The notes: a model not told the origin generated them from the sequence alone. A DNA stretch of 64,000 nucleotides from Streptomyces xantholiticus (GCF_014651015.1 NZ_BMWB01000014.1:124001-188000); one strand, 5' to 3'; counted from the first letter of the stretch, positions 25,398 through 33,833 are shown. Translations and numbers: made by a program.

Positions 25398-26246
25398 ATG
25401 GGGTATTTCGAGGTCCGCGGTGCGAGCGTGCGAGAGATCGACCTGATGCGGGACTGGGCCGAGGAGGAGGGGTGGAACCCGGGTGACACGGACCGCCTCG
25501 CCTTCACGGCCGCCGACCCGCAGGGGTTCTTGATCGGACGGCTGGACGGTGAGCCGGTGGGCTGCATCTCCGCGGTGCGTTACGGGACCGGTTCAGGGTT
25601 CATCGGTTTCTACATCACGCGACCCGAGGTGCGCGGGCAGGGATACGGGATCCGGTTGTGGCGGGCCGGCATGGAGCGGCTCGCCGGCCGGGTGGTCGGG
25701 CTCGACGGTGTGGTCGGGCAGCAGGAGAACTACCGCAGGTCGGGCTTCGTACGGGCGTGGAACAACGTCCGTTTCGAGGGGCCGCCGACGCACGGTGCAC
25801 GCGAGCCGCAGGGAGTGGTGCTCGTCGACGGGCGTTCGCTGCCGCTGGGGCAACTGGCGGCCTACGACCGGCGGTTCTTCCCCGAGGCCCGCGACGCGTT
25901 CCTTGCGGCCTGGGTGGGACTGCCGGGCCGGGCCTCGCTCGCGGCGGTGCGTGACGGCGAGCTGTGCGGGTTCGGTGTCGTCCGACCGTGCAGCGGCGCC
26001 TCGCGTGTCGGACCGCTGTACGCGGCCGACCCGGAGGTGGCGGAGGCCCTCTTCGGTGCGCTCGCGACGGCCGCGGGCGGCGGCGCCGTGGCCGTCGACG
26101 TGCCCGATCACAACGGGCCGGCGCTGAAGATGGCGGAACGGCTGGGCCTGTCGCCCTCGTTCGAGGCGGCCCGGATGTACGTGGGACCGGTGCCGGATAC
26201 GGAGCGGGCGGGTGTTTTCGGGGTGACGAGTCTCGAACTCGGCTGA
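25398..26246 (+). CDS. GNAT acetyltransferase, two-domain (YitH/Acetyltransf_18-like)
   Basis: 282-residue protein with an N-terminal GNAT fold: FIGFYITRPEVRGQGYGIRL contains the acetyl-CoA motif RGQGYG. A second half (SLPLGQLAAYDRRFFPEARD... GLPGRASLAA...GPLYAADPEVAEAL) is typical of the extended YitH-like N-acetyltransferases. The C-terminal GLSPSFEAARMY is conserved in this subgroup. Substrate unknown, probably an amine or amino acid. The ATG follows GGGAGGA at 25384-25390. A relic of another GNAT gene lies just downstream on the other strand. Confidence 0.88.
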   Translation: MGYFEVRGASVREIDLMRDWAEEEGWNPGDTDRLAFTAADPQGFLIGRLDGEPVGCISAVRYGTGSGFIGFYITRPEVRGQGYGIRLWRAGMERLAGRVVGLDGVVGQQENYRRSGFVRAWNNVRFEGPPTHGAREPQGVVLVDGRSLPLGQLAAYDRRFFPEARDAFLAAWVGLPGRASLAAVRDGELCGFGVVRPCSGASRVGPLYAADPEVAEALFGALATAAGGGAVAVDVPDHNGPALKMAERLGLSPSFEAARMYVGPVPDTERAGVFGVTSLELG

Positions 26247-26277
26247 CCCGCCCCGTAGTTGGCTGTTCGGGCCGGTT

Positions 26278-26433
26278 CAGGGCAGGGCACGGATGTACCG
26301 CAGGGCCGGGCGGCCGTATGAAGCAGTCGTCGCCGGGGTCGGGTACGGAGGCGGCGAAGCAGGCCCTGTTCGCCAGCTCGAAGGCGAGCAGGGCGGGGGC
26401 GTGGTCCGCGGTCAGGCGCTCGAGTCGGGGCAT
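26278..26433 (-). pseudogene. remnant of a GNAT acetyltransferase gene
   Basis: ATG 26433 opens MPRLERLTADHAPALLAFEL...ASVPDPGDDCF, the usual N-terminus of RimJ/RimL-like acetyltransferases. Within about 35 codons the homology is lost, and a shifted frame reads ALRYIRALP followed by a stop at 26278-26280, a typical GNAT C-terminus. The whole acetyl-CoA-binding core is therefore missing: N- and C-terminal ends remain, joined by an internal deletion. Confidence 0.65.
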
Positions 26434-26515
26434 GGGGGAACGTTGGCCCGAGGTGGCCGGGCGGGCGCCGCCCGGCCGCCCTGCTGGGGGTCGGCCGCGG
26501 CCGGGCCGGCCCCCG

Positions 26516-26851
26516 TCACGCGGTGTGGGTGATCCACCGCTGGAGTGCGGCGTGGGTGGTGTCGTCCAGAGTGCACAGGGCTTCGATGGCGGCGAGGTCG
26601 CCGGGCAGGGGGGCGATGCCCGCGGTGGTGAGGGCGGCATGCAGGTCCAGGCGGCGCCGGTCGGCCGGCTCCAGCGGCACGGGGACTCGCAGGTCGGGGT
26701 CGGGGGCGGCCAGGAGGTAGTCGACGGGCTCGGGGGTGGAGGGGACGGCCGGCCGGGGGTCGTCGTCGACGGCAGCGGCGCCCGGGAATCGGTACGGGTC
26801 GACCGCGGATGCGGTGTCCGGGGTCATGGTGGGGAGCTGCCAGCCGGTCAT
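26516..26851 (-). CDS. hypothetical protein
   Basis: 111-residue protein of unknown function. The N-terminal half is Pro/Asp/Ala-rich (TPDTASAVDPYRFPGA...PSTPEPVDYLLAAP). The C-terminal half is a likely helical domain (EPADRRRLDLHAALTTAGIA, then LAAIEALCTLDDTTHAALQR). No membrane segment or signal. ATG 26851 is chosen because AGGAGG precedes it at good spacing; the same frame extends upstream to a GTG at 26932, adding 27 residues with a CNC motif but no ribosome site. Codon bias supports it as real. Confidence 0.65.
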   Translation of the reverse strand: MTGWQLPTMTPDTASAVDPYRFPGAAAVDDDPRPAVPSTPEPVDYLLAAPDPDLRVPVPLEPADRRRLDLHAALTTAGIAPLPGDLAAIEALCTLDDTTHAALQRWITHTA

Positions 26852-27097
26852 GGGTGCCTCCTCGATGGGGTGCGTGTGATGTCGAGGAGTGCGGGCGGTC
26901 CCGAGGCAGTTGCAGTTCGGGTTGATTGCCACCCGGATGCCCCCTATAGCATTTCTTCACAAGTGAGATGAACCGACGGGGCCGGGCGGGTCGGGGCGCC
27001 CGCCCCAGGGCCGGGCGGGCGGTGTGCAGGGGCAAGGCGTCTCGAGTCAGAAGATGCAGCGGTGCGGGGATCCGTTTCCCGACAGGTGCTTGTCCCT

Positions 27098-27131
27098 GAT
27101 CCAGCCGGCTCCGGGATCCAGCCGGCTCCGG
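27098..27131. repeat. 17-bp perfect tandem duplication
   Basis: GATCCAGCCGGCTCCGG is repeated exactly, head to tail, in the non-coding stretch of about 336 bases between the hypothetical gene and the TetR gene (26852-27187). No gene is recognised in that stretch. Confidence 0.9.
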
Positions 27132-27187
27132 GCACGCAGGACCAGGTGTGGCCGTATTCGTCGGCTCCCGGACACGCAGCCGGCGCC

Positions 27188-27766
27188 TCAGCGCGTGGCG
27201 GGGCCGAGGAGGCGGGCGGCCAGCTGGTCGATGAGAGCGGGGGCCCGTCCGCCGAGGACGGCGGGAACGGTGAGATCGTCGACGATCATGCCGTGGACTG
27301 CGACGTACAGCAGGACGACGTCGGTACGGTCGCCGGGCAGACCCGCATCGAGGTGGAAGCGGATGTTGTTCTCCAGTTCGGCAGCCAGGATCCTCCCCAT
27401 TTCCGCACCGAGCTCGGGACGGCGGGTGCCTTCCAGCCGCAGTTCGAGCATGGCGAGGTAGCTGCTGCGGTCGCCCTCCATGCGCCGGTGGACCTCGCGC
27501 AGCAGCGTGGCGACGAGCTCGTGGGTGGGCGGCGCGGAGAGGGTCCCGGCGAGGCGGGCCGGATCGGGGGTGAGGCGCTCATGGGTGCGCTTCATGATCT
27601 GACCCAGCATCTGTGCCCGGTGGGTGAAGTAGTTGGAGCAGGTACCGGTCGGGACGCCGGCTTCGGCATCCACGGCGCGCAGGGTCAGCCCGCGTGAGCC
27701 TTCGCGGGCGAGGACCTCGATCGCCGCGTCGAGCAGTGCGGTGCGGCGCTGGGGGTTGTGGCGCAT
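27188..27766 (-). CDS. TetR/AcrR family transcriptional regulator
   Basis: 192-residue TetR regulator. The DNA-binding domain occupies residues 6-52: RRTALLDAAIEVLAREGSRG, LTLRAVDAEAGVPTGTCSNY and FTHRAQML. The remainder is the all-helical ligand-binding and dimerisation domain (HELVATLLREVHRRMEGDRS). The Cys replacing the usual Thr/Ser in TGTCSNYF is slightly atypical. It is divergent from a GH63-like hydrolase gene 235 bases away, a natural candidate target, though no operator was found. ATG preceded by GAAGGA. Confidence 0.92.
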   Translation of the reverse strand: MRHNPQRRTALLDAAIEVLAREGSRGLTLRAVDAEAGVPTGTCSNYFTHRAQMLGQIMKRTHERLTPDPARLAGTLSAPPTHELVATLLREVHRRMEGDRSSYLAMLELRLEGTRRPELGAEMGRILAAELENNIRFHLDAGLPGDRTDVVLLYVAVHGMIVDDLTVPAVLGGRAPALIDQLAARLLGPATR

Positions 27767-28001
27767 GTTCCTTCTCCGGACCCCGGGATCAGGTCAGATG
27801 CAGTACTGCGGATGGAGCGTTTCGCAGAGTACAGCGCAGCCGGGCAGCAGTCGTAGCGGACCGCAGGCGTCCGCCGAGACCACACCCGGCGTTTATGTCG
27901 GGAATGTCACTCCGCAGGGGTGGTGATTTCTCCCGGGACAAGCGCCTAGCCTTGCGCTTCGTCGGCATATGTTGCGGTCTCAAGCATCTGGAGCTCCTCA
28001 A

Positions 28002-29546
28002 GTGGAAGGCGTCGCCCGCGGCCCGCTCGTCCCCGGGCAGTCCTCCTCCGAGGGGCACCGGCCGCCGGGCGAACCGTCCGGCCCGGCACGCGGACCGCGC
28101 CGGACTCTGGTTCCCGCGCAGGCCGGGCCCCCGCCCGTTTCCGCACCGTCCGTCGCCGGCCGGCGGACCGGACGGGGCGCGGAGCTCCGGCAGGAGGAGC
28201 TCGGGCGGCGGGCGGCGCAGATCCTCGAGGCCAACTGGCAAGGTGCCTCGACGGTCCCCTCCCCCGCCCTGTATCCGCACCAGTGGAGCTGGGACTCGGC
28301 GTTCATCGCCATAGGGCTGCGCCATCTGTCGCCGCGGCGCGCCCAGCAGGAGCTGGAGACGCTGCTCGACGCCCAGTGGGCCGACGGACGCATCCCGCAC
28401 ATCGTCTTCAACCCCGCCGTGCCTCTCGGGGCGTACTTCCCGAGTCCCGACTTCTGGCGGTCCTCCACGGCCGGCCGGGCGGCGGGGGCTCCTGAAGGGG
28501 TGGAGACGTCCGGCATCGTCCAGCCGCCCGTCCATGCGCTGGCCGCCTGGCTGGTCCACGAGAGCGACCGGGAGCTCTCACTCCGAAGGCGGTTCCTCGA
28601 GCACGTCTGGCCGCGCCTCGCGGCGTGGCACGAGTATCTGGCCGACTGCCGCGACGTCGGCGGCGCAGGGCTGGCAGCCGTGGTCCATCCGTGGGAGTCC
28701 GGCATGGACAACAGCCCCTGCTGGGACGAGCCTCTCGGCCGCGTCGAGCCTGCTCCCGCCGGCTCGTTCCAGCGGGCCGACCTCGAGTGCGGCGACGGGG
28801 CGGACCGGCCCACCGACATGGACTACGGCCGCTATGTCCGCCTCGCCGCGCAGTACCGGGACGGCGGCTACCGCGACGTGGGCCGCGATCACCCGTTCGC
28901 CGTCGAGGACCCCGGCTTCAACGCCCTGCTCGCCCTGTCCGAGCACGCCCTGGCGGAGATCGCCACGGAACTGGGGCAGGACGCCGAGCCGCACCGCTCA
29001 CGGGCGCGCCGGCTGACCGCCGCACTGGTGCGGCTGCTGTGGGACGAGGACGCCGGGCTGTTCCTGTGCCGGGACGTGCGCACCGGCAGTCCCGTCCCGG
29101 ACCGGAGTGTCACCGGTCTGCTGCCGCTGGTGCTTCCCGGCCTGCCCGGGGACATCGCCGGGGCGCTGGTGCGCACCATGACCGGACCGCACTTCGGACT
29201 CGGTACGGACACGGGACTGGTGCCCAGCTACGACCTGCACGGCCGTGCGTTCGACGCCGGCCGCTACTGGCGCGGCCCGGCCTGGTTCAACGTGAACTGG
29301 TTGCTGGAGCGCGGGCTGCGGCAGCATGGTGAGACCGGCTGCGCCGACGCGCTCGAGCAGGCCGTCCTCACGGCGGCCGGCACGTCCGGCTTCGCGGAGT
29401 ACGTCGACCCGCGCACCGGCGAGGCGCACGGGGCCACCGGCTTCAGCTGGACCGCCGCGGTCGTCGTCGATCTCCTCGCCCGGGTCCGCGAGGCGGACGG
29501 CGCACGGGTGGCCGCGGGCGTCCGAGCCGCCGGAACGGGGACGTAG
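28002..29546 (+). CDS. GH63 / mannosylglycerate-hydrolase-like glycoside hydrolase
   Basis: About 514-residue (alpha/alpha)6-barrel hydrolase. After a disordered Pro/Gly-rich N-terminus of about 65 residues, the catalytic domain shows YPHQWSWDSAFIAIGLRHLS, GRIPHIVFNP, HPWESGMDNSPCWDE and YWRGPAWFNVNWLLERGL, with WDSAF and the WExGxDNSPxWD block typical of MGH1-like/GH63 enzymes. Likely substrates are glucosyl- or mannosyl-glycerate or short alpha-glucans (family inference). No signal peptide, so intracellular. GTG 28002 has GGAG eight bases upstream; ATG 27969 in frame has no site. Followed 10 bases later by DUF1992. Confidence 0.82.
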   Translation: MEGVARGPLVPGQSSSEGHRPPGEPSGPARGPRRTLVPAQAGPPPVSAPSVAGRRTGRGAELRQEELGRRAAQILEANWQGASTVPSPALYPHQWSWDSAFIAIGLRHLSPRRAQQELETLLDAQWADGRIPHIVFNPAVPLGAYFPSPDFWRSSTAGRAAGAPEGVETSGIVQPPVHALAAWLVHESDRELSLRRRFLEHVWPRLAAWHEYLADCRDVGGAGLAAVVHPWESGMDNSPCWDEPLGRVEPAPAGSFQRADLECGDGADRPTDMDYGRYVRLAAQYRDGGYRDVGRDHPFAVEDPGFNALLALSEHALAEIATELGQDAEPHRSRARRLTAALVRLLWDEDAGLFLCRDVRTGSPVPDRSVTGLLPLVLPGLPGDIAGALVRTMTGPHFGLGTDTGLVPSYDLHGRAFDAGRYWRGPAWFNVNWLLERGLRQHGETGCADALEQAVLTAAGTSGFAEYVDPRTGEAHGATGFSWTAAVVVDLLARVREADGARVAAGVRAAGTGT

Positions 29547-29556
29547 GCTGGAACGC

Positions 29557-29961
29557 GTGACCGAGCGCAAGCCGCCGGGCGTCAGCTTCGAATCCTGGGT
29601 CGACAAGCAGATCCGCGAAGCCGCGGAACGGGGCGACTTCAAGGATCTGCCCGGTCTCGGCCGGCCGTTGCCGTCGTCGTTGTCCGGCGACGCGTACGAC
29701 GAGATGTGGTGGATCAAGGGGAAGATGCACCGCGAGGGCCTCGGTTTCCTCCCTCCGACGCTTGCGCTGCGCAAGGAGGCGGAGGAGGCGCTGGAGAAGG
29801 CCCGCCGAGCACCGTCGGAGTCCGCCGTGCGCCGCATCGTCGGGGAGATCAACGAGAAGATCGTGGTGGCGATCCGGCGCCCGCCGCCCGGGCCGCTGCT
29901 GGGCCTGAAGCCGTACGACACGGAGGCGGTCGTCGAGGAATGGCGGCGCGGCCGAGCCTGA
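29557..29961 (+). CDS. DUF1992 (DnaJ-C28-like) domain protein
   Basis: 134-residue protein covering the DUF1992 domain. The signature is SFESWVDKQIREAAERGDF, DLPGLGRPL and WWIKGKMHREGLGFLPPTLALRKE. The domain occurs alone in bacteria and fused to J-domains in eukaryotes; its molecular role is unknown. GTG at 29557, ten bases after the hydrolase stop, so probably cotranscribed. The stop codon sits inside the first copy of a 38-bp tandem repeat. Confidence 0.85.
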   Translation: MTERKPPGVSFESWVDKQIREAAERGDFKDLPGLGRPLPSSLSGDAYDEMWWIKGKMHREGLGFLPPTLALRKEAEEALEKARRAPSESAVRRIVGEINEKIVVAIRRPPPGPLLGLKPYDTEAVVEEWRRGRA

Positions 29962-30028
29962 GGCGCGGGGGCCTGTACCGTGACGCGGCCCGAGCCCGAG
30001 GCGCGGGGGCCTGTACCGTGACGCGGCC
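29952..30028. repeat. 38-bp tandem duplication with one mismatch
   Basis: Two adjacent 38-base units (29952-29989 and 29990-30027, plus one further matching base) differ at a single base. The first copy includes the last codons and stop of the DUF1992 gene; the second is intergenic. A recent slippage or unequal-exchange event is likely. Confidence 0.9.
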
Positions 30029-30100
30029 GGCCCACACCCCCGGGAAGCTCTCCCTCGTCACCCGGTGGCCGGCGCCCGAGGCCACCCGGCGGCCGACGCG

Positions 30101-31030
30101 TCACGACAGTTCGGCGCCCAGCCAGGACGCGACCGTCCGCGCGATGGGAAGCCCGGTCTCCAGCTCCACGAAACCGAACTGCCCGCCCTGGTTGCACTCG
30201 AGGAACCACCAGGTGCCGGTGGAGTCCTCCGCGAAGTCGAAGGCGCCGTAGGCGAGTTCGGCGTGCTTCTTGTAGGTCTCGACGGCCCGGGCGATCTGGG
30301 TGGGAACCTCGACGGCCTGCCACTCGTGACCGGTGTCGCCGTAGCGCCCGTCGACCTGTCCCGGTTCGGTCGCCTTGCGTGCCGCGAAGTGCCGGTCGCC
30401 CACGCTGGTGAGCCTGATGTCGGCGCGCTTGGCGATGTAGCGCTGCAGCATCGTGGGGGCCGCGGCCACACCGGAGAAGTCGGCGTCCGGCGGTACGAGT
30501 GTGGTCGGCAGCGCCATCGGCGGATCGCCGGGCGACTTCCCGGACACCGATTTCACCACCACGTGCCGATACTGCTCGGCGAACTGACGGGCCATCGTCG
30601 GATGTGTGGTGAGGAGGGTGGCCGGCACCGGGAAGCCGCTGAGATACGCGATGCGCAGCTGCCACGGCTTGCGTCTGGCCTTGGCGGCGGCGCTCGGGTG
30701 GTTCATCCATCGCGCCCCGGTGCAGTCGAGCATCCCGTACAGGGCGTGTGCGCTCTCGACGCTCAGCCAGTCGGACGGTTCCGGGGCGTGCGCCGCAGGC
30801 GTACTGGGCCTGCGGATCCAGACGGACCGCAGGCCCTGCATGCTCGCCACCCGGCCGCCGCTCGACAGGTAGCCGCGGAACTCCCCCCGTACGTACTCGA
30901 CCGAGAGGGACCCTCCGCCGGGAAGGTCACCCGGGTCGAACCGCACCAGCGGAACGCCCTGTTCGTGCAGCTCGGCCACCACCATGTCGGCAGTGACGTC
31001 CGCCTCGCACGTCAGCACCAGAACCGTCAC
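30101..31030 (-). CDS. tgmB: ATP-grasp ribosomal peptide maturase TgmB-like
   Basis: 309-residue ATP-grasp ligase of the graspetide (omega-ester-containing peptide) maturase family, expected to join Ser/Thr hydroxyls of the precursor core to Asp/Glu carboxylates. It starts VLVLTCEADVTADMVVAEL, has ATP-grasp nucleotide-binding segments HVVVKSVSGK and PTMLQRYIAKRADIRLTSVG, and the metal-binding end GAFDFAEDSTGTWWFLECNQ GGQFGFVE. It starts 12 bases after the tgmA-like precursor stop, giving precursor-then-enzyme order. No methyltransferase or protease gene is beside it. Confidence 0.9.
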   Translation of the reverse strand: MTVLVLTCEADVTADMVVAELHEQGVPLVRFDPGDLPGGGSLSVEYVRGEFRGYLSSGGRVASMQGLRSVWIRRPSTPAAHAPEPSDWLSVESAHALYGMLDCTGARWMNHPSAAAKARRKPWQLRIAYLSGFPVPATLLTTHPTMARQFAEQYRHVVVKSVSGKSPGDPPMALPTTLVPPDADFSGVAAAPTMLQRYIAKRADIRLTSVGDRHFAARKATEPGQVDGRYGDTGHEWQAVEVPTQIARAVETYKKHAELAYGAFDFAEDSTGTWWFLECNQGGQFGFVELETGLPIARTVASWLGAELS

Positions 31031-31042
31031 GTCGCACGCCGG

Positions 31043-31234
31043 TCAGTCGTCGAAGTGGGTCGCGGAGCCGGCCTTCGACGTCGTCGTGCCGGCCACGGCG
31101 AGCAGTCCGCGGTCCATGACCGCGGGCCGCCCGTCGGCCAGGACGTTCAACTGCAGGGCAGCGTCGTACGAATAGGGAGCGATGCCGGTGGCCGGCTCGG
31201 CTGGGCGTGCATAGTTCCACGCGAACGGCTTCAT
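31043..31234 (-). CDS. tgmA: ATP-grasp-modified RiPP precursor (graspetide) TgmA-like
   Basis: 63-residue precursor peptide. The leader has the family's MKPFAWNYARP opening and the PYSYDAALQLNV block recognised by TgmB. The putative core at the C-terminus (residues 45-63) holds Thr50-52, Ser53, Ser57 and Thr59 as hydroxyl donors and Asp62-63 as likely acceptors, ending THFDD. The ATG at 31234 has GGAGG ten bases upstream; a longer frame upstream is not conserved. Product structure and processing site are unknown. Confidence 0.88.
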   Translation of the reverse strand: MKPFAWNYARPAEPATGIAPYSYDAALQLNVLADGRPAVMDRGLLAVAGTTTSKAGSATHFDD

Positions 31235-31622
31235 CTCTTTTCCTCCCCTGACCGCGGGCGCCTGCCCGGGCTCCTCTTGTGACAGTACGTGTTTACGAGG
31301 TGATGGTTTCATTACGTACCGTGACCATGTGCATGCTGTTCTTCCACGGCTCCCCCAAGCAAGATCCCTGGTCGGCAGCGCTTTGACGCTGCCTTCCTCG
31401 AGGCTCTTCCACTGCCTTCCGGCGCCGTCAAGACAGACGCACCATCAGCCCCACAGGTTTCACACAATGCCCCCAACGTGACCCAGGCGACACTCCGAAC
31501 CGGTGGATTCAGGACATCACGGCGAACGGGTGGCAGCCGGGCGTCGCCGCTTCGATCCGCACCGCCGGGGCAAGCGTTGGTCGAAGGGTCCCTTTCCCAC
31601 GGATCGGCAAGGATTGGTGCAG
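31235..31622. other. 388-base divergent intergenic region
   Basis: Separates leftward tgmA from a rightward SRPBCC gene. It contains an inverted GTACGT...ACGTAC pair (roughly 31286-31319) about 50-85 bases upstream of tgmA that could be a regulatory dyad. A 19-codon frame at 31327 was considered and rejected. No other gene seen. Confidence 0.45.
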
Positions 31623-32036
31623 ATGAGCGAGTACGAACGTTCCCGAACGATGCCCGCCCTCCCGGAGCATGTCTACGACCAGGCGGCACGGGTCGACCAG
31701 CTCGACAGCTGGCTGCCGGAGGCCCTGCACGTCCGGGCGGAGGTACTGCCCGCGGTGACCGTGCACGAGGACCGTACCGACGAGGACACCCCGGCTCTGC
31801 TGAACCCGGAGAAGGACCAGATGCGGGTCGAGTGGGGCACACGGAACAAAGGGAGTTACGCCGGATGGCTCCAGGTGGCCGGTATCGGCTCCGGCACCAG
31901 CGAGGTCACGGTCCACCTGTCGTTCTTCGACGAGACGCACGACCCCGGGGAGCAGGCCGTGAACGACGCCCTCGACCGGAGCCTGCGCCGGCTGGAGGAG
32001 CAGGTCCGGCTCGGGGTCGAGGGCGCCGCGGGCTGA
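31623..32036 (+). CDS. SRPBCC (START/polyketide-cyclase-like) family protein
   Basis: 137-residue helix-grip protein. RTMPALPEHVYDQAARVDQL at the N-terminus, a central WGTRNKGSYAGWLQVAG and VTVHLSFFDE, and a long C-terminal helix (AVNDALDRSLRRLEEQVR) match the SRPBCC pattern of a hydrophobic ligand pocket closed by a helix. The family includes ligand carriers and polyketide cyclases; no biosynthetic cluster is adjacent, so function is open. ATG 31623 has only a weak AAGGA site. Confidence 0.8.
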   Translation: MSEYERSRTMPALPEHVYDQAARVDQLDSWLPEALHVRAEVLPAVTVHEDRTDEDTPALLNPEKDQMRVEWGTRNKGSYAGWLQVAGIGSGTSEVTVHLSFFDETHDPGEQAVNDALDRSLRRLEEQVRLGVEGAAG

Positions 32037-32039
32037 GCG

Positions 32040-32173
32040 ACCGGTGTTCGCCGATGTCCTGGGCGGGCACAGAGTTCCCGAGGAGCGCCCCCGAGTGCGG
32101 TCCCGACGGTGATGCCGAAGCCGGCCGGCGGCAGAACGAGGATGCCCCACCCGGGCCGGATCACAAGGAACAT
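32040..32173 (-). pseudogene. possible fragment of a small membrane-protein gene
   Basis: ATG 32173 is preceded by a good GGGAGGGAG site and opens with a hydrophobic stretch (MFLVIRPGWGILVLPPAGFG then ITVGTALGG), resembling short streptomycete membrane proteins. The frame then becomes Pro/Arg-rich and runs into the SRPBCC gene on the other strand. It may be a truncated relic; evidence is weak. Confidence 0.3.
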
Positions 32174-32252
32174 CCCGCTCCCTCCCCTCTTCCGCGAGCA
32201 CGACCTCGCCACCGCGGAACCGCCCTTGCGGAGGCCCCCGGAGGCGACCCGG

Positions 32253-33833
32253 TCAGGAGAAGCAGCGCGCCAGCGCGTCCTGGGCCGCCTCGCCGGCGGC
32301 CCGGCGGTCCGCGTCGACCAGGCCGATACGGGTGCGCCGGTCGAGGACGTCGGACTCGTCGAGCGCGCCCTCGTGCCGTACGGCCCACAGGAGTTCGGCG
32401 GCGGTGACGGGGTGCCCGGGGACCACGGGCCGGGCGAGGGCCGGGTCGGCGATGCCGAGCGCATGGACGGCCGGGGCCTCCGCGCCGTAGCGGCGGACCA
32501 GACGCCGGGGTACGCCGAGCCGTGCGAGCGCGCCGGCCGGGGCCGCACCCACCAGGGGCGTGACGGCGGTTCGGCTGGGGCCGGCGGTCAGGCCGCCGGT
32601 GGCGAGGGCGGCGTCCACGGCGTCCTCGGCCATGCGCCGGTAGGTGGTGAGCTTCCCGCCGACGACGGTGACGACACCGCCGGGCGAGGCGAGCACCGCG
32701 TGCCTGCGGGAGATGTCGGCCGTCCGTCCGCGGTCCGGCCCGCCCGCCGGGTGCGTGTCCAGCAGTGGCCGCAGTCCCGCGAAGGCGCCGACCACGTCGT
32801 CGCGGCGCAGCGGTACGTCGAGGGCGGAGCCCAGGACGTCCAGCAGGAAGCCGATGTCCGTCTCCGGCACGTCGGGCACGTCAGGGACGGGCCCCTCGAC
32901 CGGTTCGTCTGTGAGCCCCACGTACACCCGGCCGTCGCCCTGCGGCAGGACGAGGACGAAACGGTTGGACTCTCCCGGAACCGGGATGTGCATTCCGGCG
33001 CGCAGGCCGCCCAAGTCGTCGGAGCGCAGTACCAGATGGGTGCCGCGGGAGGGGCGCAGGCGGACGTCGTCGACCAGGTCGCCCGCCCATACGCCGGCGG
33101 CGTTGATGATGGTGCGGGCCCGTATCTGCAGTTCCTCGCCGGTGAGTTCGTCACGGACGCGGGCGCCGGTGCCGGTCACGGTGAGGGCGCGGGTCCGGGT
33201 GAGTATGCGGGCGCCGTGGGCGGCGGCGGTCCGTGCGACGGCGGTCACCAGGCGGGCGTCGTCGGTCAGTTGACCGTCCCAGGAGAGCAGTCCGCCGCGG
33301 AGCCCGGCCGGGCGCAGGACGGGGGCCATGTGCCGGGTCTCCACGGCGGAGAGCGTGCGGGATGCCGGGAGCGTGGTGCGTGAGGTGCGGGCGCCGGCGC
33401 GCAGCAGATCCCCGGCGCGCAGGCCGGCCCGGGCGAGCGCGGCCTGGCCGCGCGAGACGAGGGGGGTCAGCGGTAGGACGAAGGGCTGGGCGCGCACCAG
33501 GTGGGGGGCGGTGCGTTCCATGAGGATGCCGCGTTCGACGGCGCTCTCGTGGGCGACGTCGAGGTGGCCGGTGGCGAGGTAGCGCAGTCCGCCGTGGATG
33601 AGTTTGGAGCTCCACCTGGAGGTGCCGAACGCGAGGTCGTGTGCGTCGATCGCGGCGACGGTCAGTCCGCGGGAGGCGGCGTCGAGGGCGGCACCGGCGC
33701 CGGTGGCGCCGAGCCCGACGACGAGGACGTCGACCTGGGCGCCGTGCGCGAGTTCGGCGAGTTCGCGGCTGCGACGGGCCGCGTTCAGCGAGGAGGCGGG
33801 GGCCGGGGTGCCGGGGCGGTGGGGGCGGCTCAT
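32253..33833 (-). CDS. FAD-dependent glycerol-3-phosphate dehydrogenase (GlpD/GlpA-like)
   Basis: 526-residue flavoprotein that oxidises sn-glycerol-3-phosphate to dihydroxyacetone phosphate at the membrane. FAD-binding VDVLVVGLGATGAGAALDAA, the family signatures GTSRWSSKLIHGGLRYLATG and DARLVTAVARTAAAHGA, and GGKLTTYRRMAEDAVDAAL are present. The C-terminal helical domain ends in a vertebrate/GlpD-like cap (ELLWAVRHEGALDESDVLDR RTR). Its ATG overlaps the stop of the TetR gene by 4 bases. With the divergent DHAP-using synthase it suggests a lipid-precursor pathway rather than simple glycerol catabolism, since glpF and glpK are absent. Confidence 0.92.
   Translation of the reverse strand: MSRPHRPGTPAPASSLNAARRSRELAELAHGAQVDVLVVGLGATGAGAALDAASRGLTVAAIDAHDLAFGTSRWSSKLIHGGLRYLATGHLDVAHESAVERGILMERTAPHLVRAQPFVLPLTPLVSRGQAALARAGLRAGDLLRAGARTSRTTLPASRTLSAVETRHMAPVLRPAGLRGGLLSWDGQLTDDARLVTAVARTAAAHGARILTRTRALTVTGTGARVRDELTGEELQIRARTIINAAGVWAGDLVDDVRLRPSRGTHLVLRSDDLGGLRAGMHIPVPGESNRFVLVLPQGDGRVYVGLTDEPVEGPVPDVPDVPETDIGFLLDVLGSALDVPLRRDDVVGAFAGLRPLLDTHPAGGPDRGRTADISRRHAVLASPGGVVTVVGGKLTTYRRMAEDAVDAALATGGLTAGPSRTAVTPLVGAAPAGALARLGVPRRLVRRYGAEAPAVHALGIADPALARPVVPGHPVTAAELLWAVRHEGALDESDVLDRRTRIGLVDADRRAAGEAAQDALARCFS

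Noticed and set aside
24271..25446. 391-codon rightward ORF opposite tap
   Set aside because: Ser/Arg-rich shadow of tap; tap itself is strongly supported.
26852..26932. 27-residue in-frame extension with a CNC motif before the hypothetical protein
   Set aside because: Considered as a small leader or RiPP peptide, but the AGGAGG site supports ATG 26851 and there is no ribosome site for the GTG at 26932.
31327..31386. 19-codon ORF upstream of the SRPBCC gene
   Set aside because: No Shine-Dalgarno sequence and no leader-peptide features; likely chance.
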